The translations under genes were made by a program, and so were the position numbers. Of a stretch of 5,658 bases of DNA, positions 1 through 5,404 are shown piece by piece. This DNA comes from Acidobacteriaceae bacterium (GTDB lineage: Bacteria > Acidobacteriota > Terriglobia > Terriglobales > Acidobacteriaceae): assembly GCA_003168235.1 (NCBI GenBank), contig PMSZ01000399.1, positions 1-5,658 on the forward strand, given 5' to 3'. The stretch's first letter is position 1. Each line of letters opens with the position of its first letter. Under the pieces are notes generated by a model. That model did no database searches and had not been told where the DNA came from. It worked only from the letters and a program-made list of their open reading frames with translations.

Positions 1-1
1 G

Positions 2-1003
2 TCGGAGGAAGTACGTGAGGCGGCTTCTGGGCCGAAGGGGAAAAGCGTAACGCGAACTGAAATTGGAGGGAAAGAGTTTTGGAGGAGTGAGTCCGAAGAA
101 AAGACGACAAAGGGTACGATGCGGAATGTCGTCTTTGCAACTGCGCTAGACGGTTACGTGCTGCAGTTTAACATCGCGTCATTTGACGGGAAACTGACCG
201 ATCAGCTGGAACGTAGCATCGAAGCGATCACATTCTTCGATCCAGCAAAGGCCGCGGACATCGCGGGACCTGAAAGTCTCAAGTACAGTCCAGCGGTTTC
301 CCCGGTTGCCAACCCTGCTGACGGCGCCAGGATCGGCGGGCTAGACCCGGGAGCTGTCTCGGGAAGTACCTACACTAACAATGCTCTTGGATTCACCAGG
401 GAATTTCCGGTGGGGTGGATCGTCAATGACAAGGCAGCGCAGGAGCACATAATCGAGGCTGGACATCAGTTCGCCGATGGATTCCGTCTTTCGGACGCTC
501 GGGGACGTTCACTTTTTCAGCGATGTGCCCAAGTCCTGTTGTTTGCGACGAAGTATCCAGAAGGAGTGAACAAGGCAGAGGTGAACCCTCTGGTCTTTGT
601 GATTGTGGCTGATCCGGCATGTTTCCCTGACGCACCTTTTCCAACGTCGGTTCTTGATCGCGACGCGATTGAGAAAACGACTCAGCAGTTCATGGGCGCA
701 TTTGCGGGTACGCCGTTCGTAGCTAAATGGCAAGACGAGGCTGCTGTGTTCGCGGCTCAAGGGCATCTGATGGTGGACGTTTCAGGGTCATTAGCGGTCG
801 ATTCTTTAAACCACAAACTCCCGTTGGCTGTATTTACATCCTGTATTTTCACGGAAACCAAAGGATATTGGGTCGCTTGGGGCTTTGAGAGCGGAAGCCC
901 GGAGGAATTGCGAAAACTGAAAAAGGCAAAAATCGGATTTGCGTCGTCACTGCCGCTTCCTTATGGAAGTCAGCCCCTGAGCCAAATCACGGGAAACCCA
1001 TGA
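2..1003 (+). CDS. Two-domain PsbP-like hypothetical protein, 5'-truncated by window edge
   Basis: The reading frame is open from base 2 to the TGA at 1001-1003, giving 333 residues with no start visible. The ATG at 119 is therefore probably an internal Met (fragment residue 40): the sequence before it (GGKEFWRSESEEKTT) looks like folded protein and no Shine-Dalgarno sequence sits next to it. Residues 1-80 look like the end of one domain (strand ATALDGYVLQFNI, then a helix ending in ITFFD). A Pro/Gly/Ser linker follows (about 81-120). A second domain runs from about 122 to 325 and opens with YTNNALGFTREFPVGW, the aromatic/P-x-GW style of PsbP-like domains. Its end (FTETKGYWVAWGF, then helix ELRKLKKAKIGF) resembles the end of the first, suggesting an internal duplication. 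Function is unknown; proteins of this style are often exported, but the N-terminus that would show a signal peptide is outside the window. Base composition looks less GC-rich than the 1011-residue gene. Confidence 0.8.
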   Translation, partial: SEEVREAASGPKGKSVTRTEIGGKEFWRSESEEKTTKGTMRNVVFATALDGYVLQFNIASFDGKLTDQLERSIEAITFFDPAKAADIAGPESLKYSPAVSPVANPADGARIGGLDPGAVSGSTYTNNALGFTREFPVGWIVNDKAAQEHIIEAGHQFADGFRLSDARGRSLFQRCAQVLLFATKYPEGVNKAEVNPLVFVIVADPACFPDAPFPTSVLDRDAIEKTTQQFMGAFAGTPFVAKWQDEAAVFAAQGHLMVDVSGSLAVDSLNHKLPLAVFTSCIFTETKGYWVAWGFESGSPEELRKLKKAKIGFASSLPLPYGSQPLSQITGNP

Positions 1004-1064
1004 CCGAGTTTGGGGAAGTATCGCTGGTCACGAGGGAAGCCCAATCCGAACTCGCTTGAATCCA

Positions 1065-1070
1065 TATAAT
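1065..1070 (+). promoter_or_regulatory. Candidate -10 box for the tautomerase gene
   Basis: TATAAT is a perfect match to the sigma70-type -10 consensus, 38 bases upstream of the tautomerase ATG in the gap between two same-strand genes. At 17-bp spacing the -35 position (about 1042-1047) holds CAATCC, which is a poor match, so the promoter would need an activator or is weak. Predicted transcription start is near 1076-1078. Confidence 0.4.
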
Positions 1071-1075
1071 GGAGC

Positions 1076-1089
1076 TGCTTCGCGAAGCA
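1076..1089. promoter_or_regulatory. Perfect 14-bp palindrome in the tautomerase leader
   Basis: TGCTTCGCGAAGCA reads the same on both strands. It begins six bases after the TATAAT box, at or next to the expected transcription start, and ends 19 bases before the ATG. It could be a dimeric repressor operator. A 5'-end RNA hairpin is less likely because a gapless palindrome leaves little loop. A direct repeat of CTGCTTC (1075-1081 and 1091-1097) overlaps its left arm. Confidence 0.4.
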
Positions 1090-1097
1090 TCTGCTTC

Positions 1098-1103
1098 AGG
1101 GAG
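1098..1103 (+). promoter_or_regulatory. Ribosome binding site of the tautomerase gene
   Basis: AGGGAG lies five bases before the ATG at 1109. It supports that start, which also places the catalytic proline directly after the initiator Met. Confidence 0.7.
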
Positions 1104-1108
1104 AACCC

Positions 1109-1501
1109 ATGCCGCTGGTTCGAATCGATCTTCTGGAAGGGAAGTCCCCGGAATATCGCGCGCAGGTTGGTCAGATCATTTACCAGGCAATGCTCGAGGT
1201 CATCGGCGTCCCCAAGGATGACCGCTTCCAGATCGTCACCGAGCATCCGCAATCCGGTTTGCTGTTTGACCGTAACTATCTCGGCATTCATCGATCCGAC
1301 GATTGCGTCTTCATACAAATCACTCTCAGCAGTGGCCGTACGGTCGAAACCAAGCAGCGCTTCTACAAAGCCGTGGCCGATGGCTTGCACGAAGCGCTCA
1401 AGGTGCGGCGCGAGGATGTCTTCATCAATCTCGTGGAAGTGGCGAAGGAAAACTGGTCGTTCGGCAACGGCGAAGCTCAGTACGTGGCGCCTAAGGGCTA
1501 A
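1109..1501 (+). CDS. Tautomerase family protein (Tautomerase_2 / malonate semialdehyde decarboxylase-like)
   Basis: 130 residues, a full-length single-domain member of the tautomerase superfamily. These small beta-alpha-beta enzymes, usually trimers, use an N-terminal Pro exposed by Met removal. The protein begins MPLVRIDLLEG, so Pro1 is in place. Numbered from Pro1, it has VPKDDRFQIV (Asp37-Arg38), LGIHRSDD (58-64), SSGRTVETKQ (73-82) and NWSFGNGEAQYV (114-125), matching the Tautomerase_2 layout. Compared from memory with malonate semialdehyde decarboxylase (Pro1, Asp37, Arg73, Arg75), Pro1, Asp37 and one Arg (Arg76) are present, but Ser74 occupies the other Arg position. Decarboxylase activity is therefore doubtful and a general tautomerase or hydratase role is more likely; the substrate is unknown. 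AGGGAG five bases before the ATG fixes the start. It has its own candidate promoter and probably is not co-transcribed with the upstream gene. Cytosolic: no signal peptide or membrane segment. Confidence 0.9.
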   Translation: MPLVRIDLLEGKSPEYRAQVGQIIYQAMLEVIGVPKDDRFQIVTEHPQSGLLFDRNYLGIHRSDDCVFIQITLSSGRTVETKQRFYKAVADGLHEALKVRREDVFINLVEVAKENWSFGNGEAQYVAPKG

Positions 1502-1534
1502 ATCGACTGGGCTAAATCGACTGGGTTAAATCGA
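1495..1534. repeat. 14-bp tandem repeat over the tautomerase stop codon
   Basis: GGGCTAAATCGACT occurs exactly at 1495-1508 and 1509-1522, followed by a partial third copy at 1523-1534 (GGGTTAAATCGA, one mismatch). The first copy contains the tautomerase TAA. Because 14 is not a multiple of three, the TAAs at 1499, 1513 and 1527 fall in three different frames. Confidence 0.9.
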
Positions 1535-1543
1535 AGAAGTTTC

Positions 1544-1574
1544 GCAGCGCCGCGTCCCGGCGGATGCCCGCTGC
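1544..1574. other. GC-rich imperfect hairpin between tautomerase and the 1011-residue gene
   Basis: GCAGCG (1544-1549) pairs with CGCTGC (1569-1574), and inside it CCGC (1550-1553) pairs with GCGG (1560-1563), leaving a five-base bulge at 1564-1568. No T-run follows, so it is not a standard intrinsic terminator. It could be a factor-dependent terminator element, an mRNA-stabilising structure, or chance in GC-rich DNA. Confidence 0.3.
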
Positions 1575-1607
1575 TACCGAATCGCGGCGTAAAATGAAGG
1601 CGGTCTC

Positions 1608-4600
1608 ATGTCTTCCCGCCGCATCGCCGAGCCCATCACAGACGTAGAACAGCGCTTTGAAGGCTTCGAAAACCTGATGCCCTTCAAGGTTCACAACATT
1701 CTTCTCGTCTCCAGCCTCTATGATTCTTTCATCCTGCGCGAAGATGGACGCCTCAACGAACTTCTCATCGACCAGTCGCTTGACCTGAGTCCCGAACACA
1801 TTCCCGGAATCACTCACGTGTCTTCGTGCGCCGAAGCCGCGGAACTGGCGCACTCCGGGCAATTTAACCTGATCGTGACCAACCTGAGCGTCGGCGACAG
1901 GAACGCGGCGCAGTTGGCGCGCGAGATCAAGCAGGCGGGGCTCGATGTTCCGGTCGTCGTGCTTGGCTATGACTATCGCGAGATCAAGAATTTCGTCGCG
2001 CGCAATCCGGTTACCGACATTGAACGCATTTTTCTCTGGCAGGGTAATGCCCGCATCCTGATTGCGATCGTCAAGTACATCGAAGACCAGCGCAACGTTC
2101 TGCACGATACACGTGCCATGGGTGTTCCGGTGCTGCTGGTGGTCGAAGACAACATCCGCTACTACTCGTCGTTTCTGCCGGTGATTTATACCGAGATCAT
2201 CAAGCAATCGCGGCGCGTGATCGAAGAAGGACTCAACGTCGCGCACAAACTGGTGCGCATGCAGGCGCGTCCGAGAATTCTGCTCAGTTCGAACTTCGAA
2301 GACGCTGCCCGACTGGTGCAGGAGTATCGCAACTATCTTTTCGGCGTGGTCTCCGATGTCGAGTTTCCGGTGGAAGGCAAGCTCAGTTCCGAGGCGGGTT
2401 TCGATCTGGCGTCGATGGTGAAGAGCCTGGTGCCGGACGCGCCTGTGGTGCTGCAAAGCGGGCGTACCGAGTTTCGTCCGCGGGCGCTCGCCGAAGGTTA
2501 TTCGTTTCTGCGCAAGCGTTCGCCGACACTGCTGCAGGATTTACGCCGCATCTTGACCGAGCAATTCGGCTTCGGCGATTTTGTGTTTCGACTGCCCGAT
2601 GCCAGCGAAGTGGGACGCGCGAAAGACATGAACGAACTCGAAGAGCAATTGCAAACCATCCCTGCAGAAAGCATTGTCTTCCATTCGCAGAGCAATCACT
2701 TCTCGCACTGGCTGATGGCGCGCACCGAGTTTGCTCTTGCGGCCAAGCTGCGCCCGCGAAAAGTTTCCGATTTCTCGAGCGCCGAGCATCTGCGCCGCGA
2801 CCTCATCGAATCGATCAACGACTATCGCCGCGACCAGAGTGAAGTGCTCATCGGCGACTTCCGTGCCGATACCTTCCATCCTTCCGAATCCAGTTTTCTG
2901 CGCATTGGTTCCGGATCGCTCGGAGGCAAAGCGCGCGGTCTTGCTTTCGTCCGCCACCTGCTGCGCAAAAGCCGCATCACGCACCGCTTTCCGGGTGTTC
3001 GCATCTCCGTGCCTCCAGCGGTTGTCCTCGCCACCGATGTCTTCGATCAATTCGTCAGCGAGAATGATCTTCTCGACTTTGCCCTGCATTGCGAAGATGA
3101 CGCCGAAATTGAGAGCCGATTTTTGCAGGCACCGCTATCCTCCGCGCTTCTTGCCGACCTGAAAGCGTTTCTCGCCGAAGTGACTCATCCCCTGGCGGTG
3201 CGTTCTTCCAGCCTGCTCGAGGATTCGCAATATCAGCCCTTCACCGGCGTGTATGAAACCTTCATGCTCGCCAACCGGCAGGGAGATCCGCAAACAGATC
3301 CGCAATCAAATCCTGAAGCAGACCTCGAAAACCGGCTCGCCGCGCTCAGTGAGGCCATTCGCCGCGTCTACGCCTCCACCTTCAGCCGCCATGCGAAGTC
3401 GTACGTACGCGCGACGCCCTACCGCCTCGAAGAGGAAAAGATGGCGGTGATTCTGCAGCAGGTCGTGGGCGCGGCGCATGGCGAGCGCTTCTATCCTGAT
3501 TTTTCCGGAGTCGTGCGCTCGCACAATTATTATCCCGTGCCGCCCATGGTGTTCGAAGATGGCGTCGCCGCTGTCGCTCTCGGGCTCGGCCGCGCCGTGG
3601 TCGATGGAGGCAAGTGCTTGCAGTTTTGCCCACGCTATCCGCGGAACCTGCCGCAATTTTCTTCCGTCGAAGACATCCTGGCCAACACGCAGGCGGAATT
3701 CTGGGCCCTGGAGTTGAATGGCGCTTCGGATGGCCGTTCCGGCCATTGGCACGAGAAGCGCTTCTCGCTCGACATAGCCGAAAACGATGGCACGCTGAGC
3801 GCCTTGGCCTCGACCTACTCCCGCGACAATCACACTGTCTACGATGGAGTCAGCCGCGCGGGCACGCGCATCGTCACTTTTGCGCCCATGCTCAAGCAGG
3901 GAACGTTCCCCCTGGCCGAGATTCTCGACGTTCTGGTCCGCGCAGGCGAAGACGCGCTCGGCAATCCCGTGGAGATCGAATTTGCCGTGCGCCTGCCGCG
4001 GGCTTCGAGCCTCGCTTCCGACCCATCCGCCGGGCAATCGGCGGAATTTGGTTTTCTGCAAATCCGCCCCCTGACTCTGGCGCGCGACACCGACGATTTG
4101 TCCCTCGATGATCTTCCACCCCAGCGTTTAATTTGCCAGAGCAGCAAAGTGCTGGGCAACGGCCTGATCGACGATCTGCACGACGTCATCGTGGTCGATT
4201 CGCAGCGTTTCGAGCGGGGCCGCAGCCAGGAGGTCGCCGAGGCTGTCTCCCGTTTCAATCGCCGCCTCAACGAGCAGAACCGTCCTTATCTGCTGATCGG
4301 CGTCGGCCGCTGGGGATCGACCGAACCCTGGCTCGGCATTCCCGTCGAGTGGGACGAAATTTCAGGTGCGCGCGTGATCGTCGAAGCCGGCTTCCGCGAC
4401 TTTCGCGTTACTCCCTCGCAAGGCAGCCACTTCTTCCAGAATCTCATCGCGTTTCAGATCGGCTACTTCACCGTCAATCCCGACGCAGGTGAAGGTTCGG
4501 TCGATTGGCAGTGGTTGACGGAACAGTCGGCCATCGAAGAACAGGGCTGCGTCCGTCACTTGCGTTTCGCCGACCCAATCCGCGTGGCGATGAACAGCCG

Positions 4601-4643
4601 CAGCGGTCAAGGCGCAGTCTTCAAGCCTGAAGCTCGGGCGTGA
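1608..4643 (+). CDS. Tandem receiver / PEP-synthase-type ATP-grasp fusion protein (PEP/pyruvate-binding domain protein)
   Basis: 1011 residues, probably cytosolic. Residues about 26-160 form a receiver-like fold (strands HNILLVSS, FNLIVTN, VPVVVLGYD) in which Asn92 stands where the phospho-Asp is expected and the acidic pair is missing. Residues about 173-318 form a second receiver with acidic pair Glu180-Asp181, candidate phospho-Asp250 (GVVSDVEFP), Ser284 and Lys303; about 40 extra residues lie between its first strand and the Asp. Residues about 430-822 are a PPDK/PpsA-type nucleotide-binding ATP-grasp domain: GSLGGKARGL with Lys441, LAVRSSSLLED with Arg532 and Asp539, GVYETF (547-552), MAVILQQVV with Gln617, EIEFAV with Glu791 and FLQIRPL with Gln818 and Arg820. 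The swivelling TSH phosphohistidine domain and PEP/pyruvate barrel are absent, so it should not be PEP synthase or PPDK. The C-terminal 190 residues hold conserved-looking GVGRWGSTEPWLGIP and PSQGSHFFQN. The chosen ATG has a modest GAAGG seven bases upstream; Met24 (1677) is the alternative. Reaction and substrate are unknown. Confidence 0.88.
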   Translation: MSSRRIAEPITDVEQRFEGFENLMPFKVHNILLVSSLYDSFILREDGRLNELLIDQSLDLSPEHIPGITHVSSCAEAAELAHSGQFNLIVTNLSVGDRNAAQLAREIKQAGLDVPVVVLGYDYREIKNFVARNPVTDIERIFLWQGNARILIAIVKYIEDQRNVLHDTRAMGVPVLLVVEDNIRYYSSFLPVIYTEIIKQSRRVIEEGLNVAHKLVRMQARPRILLSSNFEDAARLVQEYRNYLFGVVSDVEFPVEGKLSSEAGFDLASMVKSLVPDAPVVLQSGRTEFRPRALAEGYSFLRKRSPTLLQDLRRILTEQFGFGDFVFRLPDASEVGRAKDMNELEEQLQTIPAESIVFHSQSNHFSHWLMARTEFALAAKLRPRKVSDFSSAEHLRRDLIESINDYRRDQSEVLIGDFRADTFHPSESSFLRIGSGSLGGKARGLAFVRHLLRKSRITHRFPGVRISVPPAVVLATDVFDQFVSENDLLDFALHCEDDAEIESRFLQAPLSSALLADLKAFLAEVTHPLAVRSSSLLEDSQYQPFTGVYETFMLANRQGDPQTDPQSNPEADLENRLAALSEAIRRVYASTFSRHAKSYVRATPYRLEEEKMAVILQQVVGAAHGERFYPDFSGVVRSHNYYPVPPMVFEDGVAAVALGLGRAVVDGGKCLQFCPRYPRNLPQFSSVEDILANTQAEFWALELNGASDGRSGHWHEKRFSLDIAENDGTLSALASTYSRDNHTVYDGVSRAGTRIVTFAPMLKQGTFPLAEILDVLVRAGEDALGNPVEIEFAVRLPRASSLASDPSAGQSAEFGFLQIRPLTLARDTDDLSLDDLPPQRLICQSSKVLGNGLIDDLHDVIVVDSQRFERGRSQEVAEAVSRFNRRLNEQNRPYLLIGVGRWGSTEPWLGIPVEWDEISGARVIVEAGFRDFRVTPSQGSHFFQNLIAFQIGYFTVNPDAGEGSVDWQWLTEQSAIEEQGCVRHLRFADPIRVAMNSRSGQGAVFKPEARA
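3284..3319. repeat. 12-bp in-frame tandem repeat inside the ATP-grasp domain
   Basis: AGATCCGCAAAC (3284-3295) is followed by AGATCCGCAATC (one mismatch) and a diverged third copy, AAATCCTGAAGC. The unit is four codons long and encodes DPQT-DPQS-NPEA at residues 560-571. This makes a polar loop between the ETFMLAN strand and the helix ENRLAALSEAIRRVYAS. Confidence 0.8.
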
Positions 4644-4710
4644 GAGCGGAGTGTCGAAGCGGGGGTGTAGAGGTTGGAGTGTCGCGATGTTAGGAATTAG
4701 TTCTCAGTCA

Positions 4711-4742
4711 AGCCGCAAAGCAAAGGTCCTGCTTTCGGCTTT
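4711..4742. terminator. Probable terminator hairpin between convergent genes
   Basis: AGCCG (4711-4715) plus AAAGCA (4717-4722), separated by one bulged C, pairs with TGCTTT plus CGGCT (4730-4740) around a seven-base loop, an 11-bp stem. It sits 68 bases after the stop of the plus-strand gene and 31 bases beyond the stop of the minus-strand gene, the expected place for a shared terminator. The T-run is short on the plus strand (TTT at 4740-4742) and absent on the minus strand, so efficiency and direction are uncertain. Confidence 0.6.
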
Positions 4743-4770
4743 CAGCTTCGCCACATTTAATCTGGAATGC

Positions 4771-5289
4771 CTACCCCCGAACCGCCTCCGGCTCCTCCGT
4801 TTGGCAGGCGCTTTCCAATTGCCTCCGGAGTTGCTGCACCAGTTTCAATACCGACCGCAGTTTCTCGGCTGCTGCCGGGGGCAAATCCGGAGTTTCCATC
4901 GCCAGTTCCGTCGAGAGCAACAACGCCGTGACCGTGCCGCTCAATTCGCCCTGCAACTTGCCAATCGCCGCTTGCCGGGCGGCCACTTCTTCGCGCCGCT
5001 GCCGTTTCACTGCGGCCCGCACTTCGCGCACCAGACGGTCCATTCCGCTGATTGCGAGATTGACCTGCACCAGAATGGCGGTGCCCAAATGCCCGATCGT
5101 GTTTGCAGCCTCATCGGGTTCGCTTTCGAGCAGGTACTGATCGAACACCACGGCCAGATAGAATTCAGCGCGCAAAAGCACGGTAGCCCGCACCAGATTT
5201 TCCGCGATTACGAACTCCTCGCCGATAGCCTCGCGCAGCGCCGCTCCGCATTCCGCCGCCCGTTCGCTCGGCGTTACCAAAAGGATCAT
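4771..5289 (-). CDS. Receiver-like plus degenerate DHp (HisKA-like) signalling protein
   Basis: 172 residues from the ATG at 5289. The open frame reaches a TTG at 5334, but that start has no ribosome site and lies in an inverted repeat, while the ATG has CAGGA six bases upstream (5300-5296) and begins with the typical receiver strand MILLVTPSE. Residues 1-95 resemble a receiver: Asp50 in LAVVFDQYLLES matches the phospho-Asp position, but the first-strand acidic pair and the conserved Lys are not evident. Residues 98-159 look like the two-helix dimerisation and phosphotransfer hairpin of histidine kinases. LQGELSGTVTALLLSTEL aligns with the pattern H-E-L-x-N-P-L-T-A-I, with Gly114 replacing His and Thr119 replacing Pro. 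No ATPase domain follows, so it should be neither a kinase nor a His phosphodonor. A dimeric scaffold, phosphatase-like partner or regulator of the adjacent NtrC-type protein is plausible but inferred. It lies 115 bp downstream of that gene on the same strand. Confidence 0.75.
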   Translation of the reverse strand: MILLVTPSERAAECGAALREAIGEEFVIAENLVRATVLLRAEFYLAVVFDQYLLESEPDEAANTIGHLGTAILVQVNLAISGMDRLVREVRAAVKRQRREEVAARQAAIGKLQGELSGTVTALLLSTELAMETPDLPPAAAEKLRSVLKLVQQLRRQLESACQTEEPEAVRG

Positions 5290-5300
5290 GCGGAATCCTG

Positions 5301-5318
5301 CCGCAACTTCCGGGCCAA
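5301..5318 (-). promoter_or_regulatory. Candidate sigma54 (-24/-12) promoter for the receiver/DHp gene
   Basis: Read on the minus strand, 5318 to 5301 is TTGGCCCGGAAGTTGCGG. Against the RpoN consensus YTGGCACGRNNNTTGCW it differs only at the A of GGCAC and the final W. GG (5316-5315) and GC (5304-5303) are separated by exactly ten bases. The gene upstream on this strand encodes an NtrC-family regulator, which fits sigma54 use. The predicted transcription start (about 5291) is only two bases before the ATG at 5289, so the transcript would be nearly leaderless and would lack the CAGGA ribosome site. This tempers confidence. Confidence 0.45.
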
Positions 5319-5323
5319 TTGCG

Positions 5324-5341
5324 ATTTGTCTCAAAACAAAT
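5324..5341. promoter_or_regulatory. 18-bp inverted repeat next to the sigma54-like site
   Basis: ATTTGT (5324-5329) and ACAAAT (5336-5341) are perfect inverted arms around a six-base spacer. The element is AT-rich in GC-rich surroundings and lies five bases upstream of the sigma54-like -24 element. It could bind a dimeric regulator such as the adjacent Fis-type HTH protein, although enhancer sites are normally farther upstream. Confidence 0.4.
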
Positions 5342-5404
5342 GTGTTAGGCGCGCTGGCCGCGAGCGAATCGTCCTGTTATGGCACGCGCGCGGCGCCGAC
5401 TAGC

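Noticed and set aside
119..121. ATG at 119 as the start of the first gene
   Set aside because: The frame is open and protein-like back to base 2, and there is no ribosome site next to the ATG.
1001..1029. TGACC...GGTCA inverted arms at the end of the first gene
   Set aside because: Only five paired bases across a 19-base interval with no T-run; not supportable as a terminator.
1590..1595. TAAAAT as a -10 box for the 1011-residue gene
   Set aside because: No -35 match at proper spacing, and the start would fall about six bases before the ATG. Too weak to annotate.
1512..2456. Long open frame on the minus strand opposite the receiver part of the large gene
   Set aside because: The translation is rich in His, Gln and Arg with no recognisable motif. 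It is antisense to a well-supported protein and mirrors its codon bias.
3306..4061. Long minus-strand open frame opposite the ATP-grasp region
   Set aside because: Same kind of antisense shadow; the plus strand here encodes recognisable ATP-grasp motifs.
5332..5334. TTG at 5334 as the start of the receiver/DHp gene
   Set aside because: No ribosome site; it lies in the inverted repeat and upstream of the sigma54-like site. The ATG at 5289 has CAGGA and begins the receiver fold.
5380..5394. TGGCAC...GC on the plus strand resembling a sigma54 promoter
   Set aside because: The -12 half is CGGC rather than TTGC, and it would point antisense into the NtrC-type gene's 3' end.
5379..5400. GC-rich GGCGC/GTGCC hairpin after the NtrC-type gene's stop codon
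   Set aside because: Short stem with a G-U pair and no T-run; it looks like alternating GC sequence rather than a terminator.
4651..5403. 250-codon plus-strand open frame at the right side
   Set aside because: It runs antisense to the receiver/DHp gene and through the intergenic hairpin. Its composition is low-complexity His/Gln/Arg/Phe-rich and matches no family.
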